Part shown: positions 45,397 through 57,820 of the stretch, piece by piece
Layout: each line of letters starts with the position of its first letter
Numbering within the stretch: the first letter of the stretch is position 1
DNA from: Amanita rubescens
Taxonomy: Eukaryota > Basidiomycota > Agaricomycetes > Agaricales > Amanitaceae
Length of the DNA: 64,000 nt
Assembly: GCA_015039365.1 (NCBI GenBank)
Contig: WION01000007.1
Location: forward strand, 558,001 to 622,000
Reading direction: 5' to 3'
Translations under genes and position numbers: made by a program
The notes under the pieces: generated by a model
Seen by the model: the letters and a program-made list of their open reading frames with translations, nothing else
Databases searched by the model: none
What the model was told of the DNA's origin: nothing

Positions 45397-48218
45397 ATGA
45401 CGCTGCCTGTGACGTCTCGCAAGGCCTCTTCCAAGCGGAAGCGGCCCCAAAATTCACTCTTATCGCGAAAGAAAGTGAAAAGTCATCATACGGCCGAAGA
45501 TTTGCCTTGGAAAAAAGTATCGCGGCCTTCAGAGACTGGACTAGGAGATGATTGGATTCTGGAGTTGGAGGAGGTGGAAGGTGTGGATGTCGTTTATGAG
45601 GAGACTGAACGAGGAAAAGTAGCTCGGTTCACGGTATGTTATGTTATGTGCCCCGGAAGGCGATCGGTTTTTTTTGGACTGTTTAGGTGGTTGAAAGTGA
45701 AGGCGAGGAGGCGCGTTCGGATGGTGAAATAGGCCGTGCAGGAAGCTCTATGCAGCAAACGACACAAGATGATGAGGAAGAGAAAGAAGAAGAATACGAG
45801 CCGTTTGATTGTATGTATGCCATATTGGAACGTTCCACGAGAGTCATTCACTTTGCAGCGGAAAACTTATTACCACAGTGGCACGCCTTCTCGTTACATT
45901 CACAGTTATTGCAGGCATTGCACTATAAGGGGTTCAATGCTCCTACTCCCATCCAAGCCGCTGCTCTACCTGTTGCGCTAAAAGGCAAAGATGTGATAGG
46001 CGTGGCACAAACCGTAAGTAGAATATATGCCTATATGGTTTTAATTCTAATTGTATTACATTAGGGATCAGGAAAAACTCTGGCATATGGTTTGCCTATT
46101 CTCCATCACCTGCTTTCCCAACCACGTCCTGCAAAAAATAAACGACGGAAACTGAGTGCGCTTATCCTGGCGCCAACGCGTGAACTTGCGTTACAGGTCT
46201 CCTCGCACTTGAATGTTTGTTTGAACAAGGTCGAGGGAGATAATCTGGACACTGACGCGCTAGAAATGGGAACGGACGGTTCAAAGGGCAAAAAGAAGAG
46301 GAAAGGAAAGGAAAAGGCTAAACCTGAAGGATCGGATGCTGGACAAAAGAAAAAAAGCCCTCCGCATGTCAGCGTGGCTACCATCGTCGGTGGAATGTCA
46401 TCGCAGAAACAGCGCAGGGTCTTGGAGAGAGGCGTTGATGTGCTTGTCGCTACACCTGGCCGGCTATGGGACATTTTGGAAGATGTGGGTATAGCCACAT
46501 ACCTCTATCCTTTGTCTGATCTGCTTTCTGGCACAGAATGATACCCTCGCTAAAGATATCAAAACACTAAAATTCCTCGTGCTTGATGAAGCCGATCGGA
46601 TGATTGAAGCCGGCCATTTCGCAGAGTTGGAGAATATCCTTCGGTTGACGTTGAGAGGAAATAAGTTCGTCTCTACTAGAAATGACGTGACATACGGAAT
46701 GACCTTTATGGATAGAGAGGAGGAAATACCTGCAGAGTTTAACGATATGCAAGCCGAAGCAGCTGATGTGCCACTAGAGGCAGATGGACTGCAAATTTTC
46801 GTTTTCTCCGCCACGTTGAGCAAAGATTTGCAGCGGAACCTCAGGAAACGGACCAAGCTGCCTAAGAAGGGCCAGAAACCAACCTCGACACTTGGTGCGT
46901 CTTCCTAAATCAATCTAACCCGAATCGTTGGTGAACCAGAGTTAGATGACCTCCTCTTACGTCTCGACTTTAGAGATCCAGAGCCAGAAGTTGTCGATCT
47001 AAGTCCTGCGGGCGGCGTCGTGTCAACTTTACGGGAGAGTAAAATTGAATGTCTGGTTGCGGATAAGGTCAGTATTCTGCTCCTGAGTAAAGAAGATTTG
47101 GCGCTAAACCCTACATGTGGACTAGGATGTGTACTTGTATTACTTCTTGTTGCGTTATCCCGGGCGATCCCTTGTCTTTTTGTCTTCGATTGACGGGATT
47201 CGTCGGCTAATGCCGCTGACTGAATTACTGAACATTAAAGCTTTCCCTTTGCATTCCCAACTCGAGCAGCGGCAGAGATTGAAAAACCTTGACAGGTAAG
47301 ATCTACACGTGGACAATCATCCCCGTCGCCTTCGTTTATCACTAAGTGCTTATGAAGGCTTAATTCTCTAGGTTCAAGTCTATAAATAATTCGGTGCTCC
47401 TCGCCACCGATATTGCCGCTAGGGGATTGGACATTCCCGCCGTGGATCATGTCATCCACTACCAAGTGCCGAGAACAGCGGACGCCTATATCCATCGTAA
47501 TGGAAGAACTGCGCGTGCAATGCGGAAAGGGTTTGCACTTTTAATGTGCGCTCCGGATGAAAGGAGGGTCGTAAAGGGGCTGTTCAGTAGTCTGGGCCGA
47601 GGTAACGTCTTCATCTCCGAAAATACTATATGGCTCACGCTTCTCTCTTCGATTTCAACCAAAGATGAAGGCGAGATTCCGGATATGACCATTGAGCTTA
47701 GCTTGTTGGACAAACTCAAGGCTCGGATCCAACTTGCTCGGCAGATCGATGCCGCCCAGCACAAAACACGGAAAGTCAAGCATGACCGTCGGTGGTTGAA
47801 AGAGACGGCCGATGCATTGGGTGTAGAGCTCGACTCTGATGCCACCAGGTATTTAGACTCTCCTCACTGAGCACGACCGAGTCTCATCTACGTCCATTAA
47901 AGTGAAGCAGAAGATCGGAAGCCTTCATCAAAGAAAAGAGCCCAGGAAGCGGAGACAGCTGCATTGAAGGCCAAACTTAGGCAGATGCTGTCGCAGCCGC
48001 TCCTTGCGAAAGGCATATCTGCAAGGTACATAACATCCGGAAATCCGCAAATAGTCGATGAGTTGTTGGCCGGCAATTGTAAGTAGCTTTTATCCTAATG
48101 GATTTGTTACTTATCACGGGATGAAGTTAATGAGAACATGCTGGGCGTGAAGACGACGGAAGCAGGTAGTGACTTGGGTGTGAAGAGGAGTGGCTCGTTA
48201 TCTAATCCGATAAGATAA
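45397..48218 (+). CDS. MAK5: DEAD-box RNA helicase MAK5 (DDX24 type)
   Basis: Eleven exons (45397-45633, 45687-45810, 45859-46013, 46065-46484, 46537-46894, 46940-47067, 47126-47295, 47372-47601, 47665-47848, 47903-48078, 48127-48218) encode about 757 residues. An acidic and Lys-rich N-terminus leads to the Q motif (GFNAPTPIQ), [52 protein letters not shown], and in the second domain [12 protein letters not shown] and HRNGRTAR. A Lys-rich insert between motifs Ia and Ib ([11 protein letters not shown]) is typical of Mak5/DDX24. Mak5 acts in the nucleolus in 60S subunit maturation. The intron at 47602-47664 is 63 nt and stop-free, so retention would simply add 21 residues. Confidence 0.94.
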
Positions 48219-48263
48219 TTCGTAGGCATTGATGTAACCTTGTGGCTGTGCAACTGTGAAAAA

Positions 48264-51147
48264 ATGAAGGCGAACTACAAGGTATACCAACTCCTCTACT
48301 TCAGAACGCCATCACTGTAGCTGACGCGCTTCGAGTTCTCCAACTTATGCGGGACTGTGTATAGACAAGGCAATATCATTTTTACGGGTGATGGCAATAC
48401 CCTTCTAAGTCCAGTCGGGAACCGCGTGTCCGTCTTTGACCTGGTGAAGTGCGCCTGTCCATAATGCACTGCATCGGATTGTACTAACACATACCTTGCT
48501 ACTAGTAACAAATCATCCACGTTTGCATTTGAAAATCGGAAAAATATTTCTGCCATTGCACTCAGTCCTGATTCAAATGTGCTCATTTCAGTGGACGAAG
48601 GCATGTCATTTAAACACGTTGCAATTATACAACATCTTTACCTGACTGCCTTGCAGATGGACGTGCATTACTTGTCAATTTCAAAAGAGGCGTAGTGCTT
48701 CACCACATCAATTTTCACAAGCCAGTACAGGATATAAAGTTCTCCCCGGACGGCAAGTAAGCAATTAAAGTCTACTTTTTTGCTGTACACGCTTTTTTTA
48801 CAAGGGTTGCACAGATATATCGCTGTAACGCATGGAGCTCACGTTCAAGTGTGGCTCACCCCCAACCATCTTGTCCGCGAATTTGCACCTTTTGTCCTCC
48901 ATCGGACGTATACCGGTCATCACGATGATGTAACGAGCATCCAATGGTCACCGGACTCACTGCAAGCATCTCTCTCTTAGTATATTACTTGAGAGTTAAC
49001 AACAATACATAGGTGTTTTATTACGACTTCGCGCGACATGACAGCACGCCTCTTCACAATAAACCCTGTTAAAGGTTTTCGACCAAAGACGTTTGCAGGT
49101 CATAAAGATAGCGTGATGGGAGTCTACTTCTCCACCGACGGTTCAACAGTGCGTCTCCTCTCCTTTATTCCTCGATGAGTGCCTAACCTCCGCCCAGATA
49201 TACACCATTAGTAGAGATGGTGCCGTATTTACGTGGAAGGCGAAAGAGCCAGAAATGAACGAGTCAGATGAAGCCATGAGCGAGGACGAAGAACCAACAG
49301 CATCAACGTCTAACGCCATAACACATGACAATTCGAACATTATTGCAAATACACGGTGGGGAGTACACAAACGCCATTACTTTAACCAAGCCAACACACG
49401 AGTCGTTTGCACTACCTTCCATCCTGGCTCTAACCTTCTCGTTGTGGGTTTCTCAACCGGTATTTTTGGCATTTGGGAGATGCCTGATTTCACCAACATC
49501 CATACTCTCAGCATATCTCAAGAAAAGATCTCTTCGGTTGCTATCAACGCCTCGGGAGAATGGCTTGCTTTTGGTGCGAAGAAGCTCGGACAGCTTCTCG
49601 TATGGGAGTGGCAGTCGGAATCTTACATTCTAAAACAACAAGGCCACTACTTTGATATAAACACGCTGTCGTATGCTGCCGACGGACAGACGATAGCGAC
49701 GGGAGGTGACGATGGCAAACTCAAAGTCTGGTCTACGCATACTGGCTTTTGCTTCGTCACGTTCACTGAACATAGTGCCCCCATAACCGCTGTTTCGTTT
49801 GCAAAACAAGGAAACGTGCTCTTCTCGGCTTCTCTGGACGGCACCGTTCGTGCATACGACCTGATACGGTATCGCAACTTCCGAACGTTCACATCACCTT
49901 CTCCAGTACAGTTTTCCTCTCTCGCGGTGGATCCATCTGGGGAAGTAGTTGCGGCTGGGTCGACCGACTCCTTCGAGGTGTTCCTATGGTCTGTCCAAAC
50001 AGCAAAACTTCTCGACGTCCTAGCGGGTCACGAGGGACCTGTGGCTTCACTCGCTTTCTCTCCTTCAGGCAACAATCAGCTAGTCAGTGGCTCGTGGGAT
50101 AAAACATGTCGCGTCTGGAATGTTTTCAGCCGTACCCGCACCGTGGAGCCCTTTGCACTGTCCTCGGATGTTCTCGCAGTTGCTTTCCGGCCAGATGGGA
50201 AAGAGCTTGCTGTTTCTACATTGGATGGACAGATTACCTTTTTTGATATCGCCGAAGGAAAGCAGACGAGTATGATTGAAGGGAGGAAGGATGTTTCTGG
50301 GGGACGAAAAGCCGACGATCGCGTTTCGGCAGCGAACAATAGCTCGGGAAAGTCGTACAACAGCCTTGCCTATACCGCCGATGGTCGATGTCTATTGGCT
50401 GGTGGAAACAGCAAGTACGTGGTGTTGTATGACGTACGCGAAGGCGAGGGCATCATGGTGAAGAAGTACCAGATCACCCAGAACCTGTCTCTGGACGGGA
50501 CCGAGGAATTCCTTGATAGCAGAAAGGTGAACGATGCGGGTATCAACGTTGACTTGATCGACACTCGTGGAGACGAAAGTGATCTCGAAGATCGGCTAGA
50601 CACGACTCTGCCTGGGGCTAGCAGAGGCGCGCTAGATATGTCTAAGCGACGGTATCGGCTAGAGGCAAGGACGAAATGCGTTCGATTCTCTCCAACAGGA
50701 CGGGCGTGGGCTGCTGCGTCGACGGAAGGTCTGCTGATATACTCGCTCGACGAGACGGTCACGTTTGACCCTTTTGACTTGACCATTGACCTCACCCCGC
50801 AATCCGTCTTGGAAGTCTTGGCGTCTAAAGAATACCTGAAGGCGCTTGTGATGGCTTTCCGGCTAAGCGAGAAGCCCCTTATTCAGCGCGTCTATGAAAG
50901 TATTCCCCGGCACGACATTCGGCTCATCGCACGGCAAGTGCCCATCATATATGTACCGCAACTGCTGCGATTCGTGGGCGAGCATTTAGAACGCAGCCCT
51001 CATCTGGAGTTTGATCTCCTGTGGGTGAATACGTTGTTAATGACTCACGGACGGTACTTGAAGGACCGATCGGGGGAGTTTGCAAGCGTATTCAGGACGC
51101 TCCAGAAAGTTCTCGGAGAGTCGGAACAATCGATATCGAAATTGTAA
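48264..51147 (+). CDS. PWP2: PWP2 (UTP1), WD40 component of the small-subunit processome
   Basis: Seven exons (48264-48281, 48336-48448, 48506-48600, 48657-48756, 48815-48961, 49013-49148, 49198-51147) encode 852 residues. The start MKANYKFSNLCGTVYRQGNI is diagnostic. Two WD40 propellers follow, with repeats such as DGKLKVWSTHTGFC, DGTVRAYDLIRYRNFRTFTS and SGSWDKTCRVWNVF. The C-terminal Utp12 domain is visible in LTPQSVLEVLASKEYLKALV to HGRYLKDRSGEF. Pwp2 is part of UTP-B in 90S pre-ribosomes and is needed for 18S rRNA processing in the nucleolus. Two introns (48601-48656, 48962-49012) have GC donors instead of GT. It starts only 45 bp after MAK5 ends. Confidence 0.96.
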
Positions 51148-51354
51148 GTGATGTTCTTGTTATAGGACGGAAGGCCGCTGAAGGAACGAATATAGATGTG
51201 ATGAAAACTCGTCGACTCTATCTTATATATTGGATCAATCATGGATTAAGCGAGATACGGACGTGGAGATGGTTGCTGCTCATTAGACATGCATACAAAC
51301 TCAATCTAGTCCTTATCCAAACGTTCTTTCGACGGCTATCCTGCCCAAACATGG

Positions 51355-51684
51355 TTATTTCGTTCCTGCATCTGTTTTCGAGGCCGGTGCGGCTTTGTTT
51401 GACGTGAGTTGCCGGAAAGACAGAAATAGCATCGATGGCGTACCGGGCTGCTTGACATCTGTTCTGTTTATCATGTAGAGAAGTCCCATGATGGATGCGA
51501 TGGCCAAGCTACCGAGGAGCTGGAGCACATGAGCATAAACTGTCACGTCCTTTGTCAATGGAAAGTTTACCCATCCGTTTTTTTGTTGATTGAATCTAAA
51601 CTTGGTAGGGTCGTTCATGTGGGATGATTGCTTGCTTTTAGCGACTGAGGGTGGGATACCGCAACGACCCCCCGCTGACGTCAT
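51355..51684 (-). CDS. Hypothetical small protein with one predicted membrane helix
   Basis: A single open frame of 109 codons. The sequence FRFNQQKNGWVNFPLTKDVT is followed by the hydrophobic segment VLQLLGSLAIASIMGLLYMI and a basic, Ser/Lys-rich end, the pattern of a small single-pass inner-membrane protein. I do not recognise the family. The ATG at 51684 overlaps the stop codon of the upstream gene model (ATGA), which is odd for a nuclear genome; alternatively the frame is a downstream exon of that gene, or translation begins at the internal Met before NDPTKF. It is convergent with PWP2, about 200 bp away. Confidence 0.5.
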   Translation of the reverse strand: MTSAGGRCGIPPSVAKSKQSSHMNDPTKFRFNQQKNGWVNFPLTKDVTVYAHVLQLLGSLAIASIMGLLYMINRTDVKQPGTPSMLFLSFRQLTSNKAAPASKTDAGTK

Positions 51685-52143
51685 TTATGAAACCATGTCG
51701 ATGCTCCACCTGCTGGTTGTGGGGGATCTACGCTCAAAAAGATGCTATCGATATACGGCCCTGCTATCCTACAAGACAACCCAATCATGACACATCTCCA
51801 TCTCTCCCCTCGTTTCCATCTCACTTTGGAGATGCTGAAAGACCGCAGTCATATATGTTCCGTCAACACCGTGGAATTCAAGAGGTCCTGTCTTACCTTT
51901 AGCTTCTCGTTTTTGCAACCTTTTATCTTCTGCGGCGTATCCGGCCCAGTAAACCAAGCTAGTTATTACAGCCAAAGCCGCAGCACCCATCAGCTGGACC
52001 CACGTTAAATTAATTCTTGAAAGGAAAAAATAAAAAATAAAAAATCAACTCACCATGTTATTGTTAGTGTTCTTAAAAAAGCCTCTGCCCGATGTACTCC
52101 CACCGGCTGTTTGTCGCAAAAAAGGTGAAGGTCTGAACATCAT
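51681..52143 (-). CDS. Hypothetical small mitochondrial-type membrane protein
   Basis: Exon 1 (52143-52054) encodes an Arg/Ser/Gly-rich, Phe-containing N-terminus (MMFRPSPFLRQTAGGSTSGR) that resembles a mitochondrial presequence. Exon 2 (51993-51897) encodes LMGAAALAVITSLVYWAGYA, one membrane helix, followed by a charged AEDKRLQKREAK. The first intron has a clean GTGAG donor and CCAG acceptor. Exon 3 (51823-51681) keeps the frame but its content (Trp/Arg-rich) is less convincing, so the C-terminus is uncertain and may instead join the following open frame at 51684. Total about 109 residues in this model. Function unknown. Confidence 0.5.
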
Positions 52144-55100
52144 GATGTTTCGATGGGCGTTGTGATGGCGAAAAGGCAAGTTTGTTGCGTCACGAACTTG
52201 TTCCACAGTCTGATGTCATAGCAAGGCGTTGTGTACGCTCGAGTTCCACTTTCCAAAGTTAGTATGTCGTAACTTTTTTTTTAATGCGCTATCTCGTACT
52301 AAATCTTTGGCCTTGAGGTTTGATACGCGCAGACTCGGATATTTTACCGACGTCTTGGGGATATCATAGAAGCCATTTTTACGGATGTCAACGTTGCAAT
52401 GATGGGCTGTTTCCGTCCTCCGAACGACCGAATTGCATCTCCGCGAATATAACTGAGACCTGTCAAGCGTTCCCGCGGCACACATTCTCGAAGTCTGGCT
52501 AGGATGGCGGTAACGCCATAGAGGGATCGTATCTTTGGCGCGTATCGCACCGAACAGCTGGTCAAAGCAAGGAACGTTGGTAAGAAAGGTTGAATTGTGC
52601 CAGAAATGGACCCGGGCAAGATCGGTGAGGACCTGGTCCAGGAACGTTTGTTAACAAACTGCATATAGTAGGCACGCGTAGCGATAAGGACGAAAAGCAA
52701 CGCCACTTCGAGAGTTGAGTTGAGTCAGCCTTTCTTCTAGACGGGGATGGAGTTAACACGCTGCAGGTGGAAGGCAGGACCGCCTTTTTCTGAAGAATGG
52801 AACGATAATAGCGGCATTTCTCCTAGCGTCATCAGTCTTCTGAAGCACGTCCAAAGGACAGGTTTGATGCTCGTGTGTATGAATTACCGCAACATGTACC
52901 CTGTATCTTCGTGTCAATGCCGAACGGTAATGAAAATATGAGGGATAAATCACGCAGTTCTATAGACTTGTCTGATCACTCGGCGTAGTACCGACCTAGT
53001 CGGAAGTTGTTGCTTCGCAACTGGGGTTAGCGTGTACACATGAATTAGATGGCTGTACAAGTACGGAAATAAGTTATATAACGCATGCGCATGCGCAGGC
53101 ACACAGCGACTGATACGGGTACCTGCCAGCAGTTGCCAGCTACCTATGACCATGAGACACGGCGTGGGGGTCGGGTGCGACTCGGACGCGTCTTTTTCTT
53201 TTGAAAATGGCGCACTGTCAGGAGAAGAGTCACGCCAGTCGTGGAGAGTAAATTGGGGTGCAAACTATATCACCCATAAATGAATTGGGTCATGTCAACG
53301 TCCCATCACGGGTAGTTGACGGCGATAGAACAAAGTCAATTCTAGCTAGACTAGGAATGAGCGAGGGGACTGCTGACGTACTACTGCAGGTCGCGATGCC
53401 GGTAACAAGTGACAACGAGGTGAATGCAACAAACTTGAATATAACTGACGTCACGGCTGAATAGAATAGTATTGTACATCCAAAACATTGAACCCGTATT
53501 AACTTGTACAGATAGTAACAAATCATGTAACCTGGCGTCGACCTGCACGCCCCCTCTCGACCATATCACCAATAACCGTCCCCCACCCCACCCCCTCTCT
53601 GGGTCACGTCCACGCTGTCCTGCACGGCGGGAGTGGCCACTCTGGGTATAATCCAGGGTGTATACCAGCGTATAAAGGTATCCATAGACATAAATAGTAT
53701 AGTTGGTGTTCACAATGCAAAGTGTGATGAAGATTGAGCATGCGAATGATATATGCGCGTTAAATCGCAAGGCTGGCAACGAGGGACCTAGGCGCGTGGA
53801 CTTGGGGAGTTTGGGAACTTTGACGTTCACCTGCGCGTGACATATCTCCAAAATATGGTGTTTGGAGGCTGGGGGGTAGTGAGTTAGTAATGGGGGAGGA
53901 CAAAGGTTGTCTAGGTATGTACCTGTGAATATGAAGAAGATTGGTCTATCGTATATATGGATCAGCAAGAGCATAGTATAGACGGACAGCGTTGGGGGAC
54001 TTACGGTCACGAACACATTCCCAAATATCGACACCTTTTCCCCTAATGTCCCATATTCCACACTGGCTTTTCGCTTTCCAGTGGACATTGGGTTCCCATA
54101 TTCTGGTAAAGTTGCTGACAGCGGTAGGCATATTTTTTTGTTTTGGAGATGGGTGGTACTAGCAAGGGAAGAGGGTCTTATATAGGGATTAAGAGAAATT
54201 GACACAGCTCTTTTTGCGCACCGGCATCTAGTTGAGAATCTCCGACAAGGGTATCGAACCGTATCTGCAGCCCTTTTTTTTCTTCGCTGCCGCGTCTGTG
54301 CCGCAGTAATCACACTCCGCCTTGATTCCGCGGAGGGAACTAAGTGAGATCCAATCTCAGGGTCCTACCAAATCCGCCTCTCCCGCTGATCGATCGTGAA
54401 TCCGCGCACGGGTCACCCCGCAATATCGCCATCACAGCTTGCTAATGTTCTCAACAACACGTTTTGTCCTCTTCGGATGTATGCGCGAACACGTTGTCCC
54501 ACAGAATAATAGTATGGCGAGGTTTCAGTTTCATTCTACTTTCGGTCCAACCCCGCAGCAGGGGGGAAGGAAGAATATCGGTCAGCTTTGCCGGTATCAC
54601 TTCAAATTTTTCAGTTCCCTTACATTTCTCAACTAAATTGGTCTCCTAAGCCACAGTAATAGACATATGGACAACGGTGCCGTAACGCAGTGATTGATTG
54701 AGAATTCATCGCTGTCCCCTTGTTGGCAGATATGTACATACATTGTCTTTAATTGATTCGTGGGTTCAGGAAAGAATGACCTTGCGAACGTGCAAAAAAA
54801 AAGTTGAGCAATACCGGCTGACGCGGCAGGAGATTCATACTAAGCTTTGTGCGATATTCCCGGCGGTCGGTAACCCAACAACAGAGGGGTGCTCGAGGTG
54901 CTATGGGGACTGACAGACGAACGTGATTGGAAAATGTCGCCGAGTACCTCATGTGAGCCAAGAATGGTGTTCCAAACGCCTTGATCGAAGCAATATCTCT
55001 TTCTAGCTCTTCGGTTTAGCGTTCATGCCGACGTCCACGTTTGGACACAAGACCTGTTGAGGCCACTTCTCGCCCGCCTGCTTGGTAATCAGAAGGACTT

Positions 55101-56361
55101 CCCAAAGGTCAGATGTTGCATGATGGCGTATGGGTTGGTCTCCTGGCTTTGTGGAGCACAAGTTTTTCCTTTGCTTCCAGGCAACGATTTGTCCAAGAGA
55201 GTTAACATTTCTCCACTGCCTGTCGAGAAAACAGTTCAGGCATCCGGTTCGGGAAAGGTCCACCGGGTCCAGCCGTGTCACCCTGAAGGAAATAGATGGA
55301 TGAATACAATACTGAACCTGAAGAAGTAGCGCCAGATCCAATCTTACGGGAGCATAATAACCGCCGGGTCCCAAATGAAGAACAGTTAAACTCAAAGTTG
55401 CATGATTTCAGACAGCCCTGTAACGATAGTCAGTTAGTTATGCGAGACAGGCTTCAAGCTAGCGGTTGATTGATGTATGGATCAAAGAATAAGAATAGGA
55501 GCGGTCCAAGAAAAGAACTACTAGCCTGGGACCCAACGACGCGTCGGAAATGTGGCGACGCTTCTTGGAACGCACCAGACCAGACTGCCTGCTCCAGATG
55601 GAAGTTTCAACTCAAGTGCCTTGAATCCCGGGCGCGTTGACTGTCCTCGTGGACTGTGCATGCCCCGTTCAGACTTTGTCCCGTTTCCAATCCTGGCAAA
55701 ACAGGTCGCGAATTGGACAAGGGACCACTCCGATGACATCGAGAGTACAGCCCAGCCAATGCCTATTCCTGATCCTTAATCAAGGGATGGATTATGTTAT
55801 CGGTATATCGATTAGTGCGCAAATAGAAGGAGATCTTGAAGATGCACTCTACATAGACTTTTGCGCAAGGAGAGTAAAGATATCGGTCAACGTCGGTGTC
55901 TCGACAGCCGTGTGGTGGCAGGAAGCAGAGAGAAAGGGCGCGATAGCAAACATAGCAGGAGGGGCATTCTAACACCGATCCCTGGCTTGAGGGCGAACTT
56001 GACGCCGGAAGCGATCTAGCTGGTTGGTAACAGCAGCACGAGTTGACCTCCTGAAAGTTTAACTGTCAGCGGCGGTAACACGTGCCGGGACCGGGCGCCA
56101 TCAGTTGTTGCTTGTCATGATATTTAATTAAGTTAAGGAGTACCTATCAGCGCCAGCCTCGAGTGAGCAACAGGCTGTACTTACAGGCTGTATTGGCGGT
56201 CATGTGTAATAATGGTAACGTTGTTTGTAAGAAGGTTTGAAATTTTCATCGTTGCCTTCCGCGGGGTCGTGAGTGTGTATAAGCTCTGAACATGTGCTGT
56301 GGAGAGGCGCTCAGTTTGGTCGATCGTGAGAAGAGCGCAAACAACGCCACCCCGACAAGTC
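52144..56361. other. Gene-poor region of about 4.2 kb
   Basis: No gene I can support with confidence. On the minus strand an ORF of 310 codons spans 54313-53381, but its composition is not protein-like throughout; a short part near 54131-54000 with a strong GTAAGT donor could belong to a small unrecognised gene. Other open frames (52706-52344, 55057-55329, 55637-55972) have no recognisable features. The segment at 53560-53620 is C-rich and 53070-53100 holds alternating GCATGC units. Confidence 0.4.
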
Positions 56362-56615
56362 ATGGGTTTATTCAATACCCCGACAAGGATGGTCGGTCCG
56401 TCATTATTTTCGTTGTCTTGTGGTACCTTAACTTCCTTCTTTAGACAGGGTGCTTTTGCGGGTGCACTTTTAGTGCTTGGCGTAGCGTTTGTTTCGGTCA
56501 AGGAATATAATGCAAAAAAAAGAAAGGCCGAACTCTACGAACATCGGACTTGTAAGTGACAGGTATAAATTGTTGACATTATTGATTGAATATTATGTTA
56601 GCTTTTAGATCATGA
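56362..56615 (+). CDS. Hypothetical small single-pass membrane protein
   Basis: Exons 56362-56551 and 56602-56615 with an exact 50-nt intron (donor GTAAGTG, acceptor TTAG) give 67 residues: MGLFNTPTRMVGPSLFSL, then FFRQGAFAGALLVLGVAFV as a single membrane helix, then the basic EYNAKKRKAELYEHR. The layout fits small accessory subunits of mitochondrial inner-membrane complexes, but I do not recognise it. Without splicing the frame ends at 56559 with nearly the same length. The coding call rests on composition and the good intron. Confidence 0.5.
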
Positions 56616-57218
56616 CTCACGGGAGAAGAACGGATGACAGAAGAAGTCGGCTCACTCCTTCCCTTACTGTTAACCACCATGTCCCACACTTCCCCGCCTA
56701 ATAGGTTTGGCCCTGTATGAGACGTATGTACATAGCGTACTTGTGCACGCGAGCTTATCCCTCCCTAGATACTCGGTGCCACGCTCGTGGGTGCAACTCT
56801 CTTTGACTTTTTGGAACTTTCTATCCCGTCGGGAAGGTAACATCCCTTTTTGCCAAGCAGCGCTGCCGCTGTTTCTGATGGATCGCGTCGGGAACAGGCC
56901 GAATCGGACCATTCGCTTCGGATAGCAAAACCATCTGCTCCGAACTTGGCGCATACGATAGAGCAAGTTCCGCCTCCTCAAGGAGGAAAGGACGGCGATC
57001 CGATGAATGCATATACCGATGCTTCTGATTATGGAGACAATGTTCTTGATAGCATGATAGCCGCAGTGTACTGTAAAGTTTACTGGAAATGGAATGGTGG
57101 TTAATGATTTACCTGGAGGTTCGGGCGTCTTTAGTTACTAGGGACGCGTTCGCATACGATCACGTGAATTCCCGATCAGAGGCGTACTCAGTACTGCGTC
57201 CACAGCAGGACTAGTCTC
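56616..57218. other. Region upstream of SDHAF2; possible unrecognised small exon
   Basis: A plus-strand open stretch at about 56850-57104 (with SRREQAESDHSLRIAKPSAP and IEQVPPPQGGKDGDP) has coding-like composition but no clear start, intron partner or family. Otherwise nothing seen. It also contains the promoter of the SDHAF2 gene. Confidence 0.35.
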
Positions 57219-57820
57219 TTGACATGCACTCGGCCTTCAGATCAATTTTCTACCCACAGAACTTTGGCAGCTGCGTCCATCGCGAGAGCTGCCACTTCCA
57301 CCACCACCACCACGACTACCCATGCCTGCACACGACCCATTTCAACCAGTCCAGCCCCACGTAAAGACCCCTGGCTACTCCCCAACACACCCCAACATCT
57401 CGCATCCACTGAAACACCTTCAGACTTACCTCCACCTACACCCATCGAAAGACCAAACGAACCAGTGGGGACAATGCGCGCAAGGCTGATTTACCAGTCC
57501 AGAAAGCGCGGAACGCTCGAATCGGACCTAATTCTGAGCACCTTTGCGAATGAGAACATCCACAAGATGGATGAGAAGGAACTGAAGGAATACGACAGGG
57601 TAAGCGTTGCTTTGTGAATTTCTTCGAGCGCTAGATTAAGGGGAGTGTGTCAGCTGCCTAGATGAACCCTGATTGGGATATCTATTATTGGTCGACCGGA
57701 AAGAGAATCCCGCCTTCTCGGTGGGCCAACTCTGCCCTACTCGACAAGCTCAAAGCACATGCTAGGAATGAAGGAAGGGTCGTTCGGAGAATGCCTCCTC
57801 TATACGAGAAACGACGCTAA
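57219..57820 (+). CDS. SDH5: Succinate dehydrogenase assembly factor 2 (SDHAF2/Sdh5)
   Basis: Exon 57219?-57599 joins exon 57662-57820 (62-nt intron, acceptor CCTAG). The family core is clear: [40 protein letters not shown], then [21 protein letters not shown] and the basic C-terminus. Sdh5 promotes covalent FAD attachment to the flavoprotein subunit of succinate dehydrogenase in the mitochondrial matrix. The upstream part is Thr/Ala/Arg-rich like a presequence, but no ATG is in frame between an upstream stop and M at 57475; the nearest ATG (57224) is in another frame. The true start is therefore unresolved: a missed 5' exon ending near CCTTCAG at 57240, or an indel, may explain it. Confidence 0.85.

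Noticed and set aside
54235..54310. Minus-strand GGTTCGATACC resembling a tRNA B box
   Set aside because: Stem pairing fails and no D arm or acceptor stem is present at the right distance.
53381..54313. 310-codon minus-strand ORF
   Set aside because: Composition shifts along the ORF, with runs typical of non-coding DNA and no domain features; likely a chance open frame.
57590..57690. Apparent frameshift between the two SDHAF2 exons
   Set aside because: With the donor placed after AGG at 57599 and the acceptor CCTAG at 57661, the frame YDR to [10 protein letters not shown] is intact; the frameshift came from misplacing the donor.
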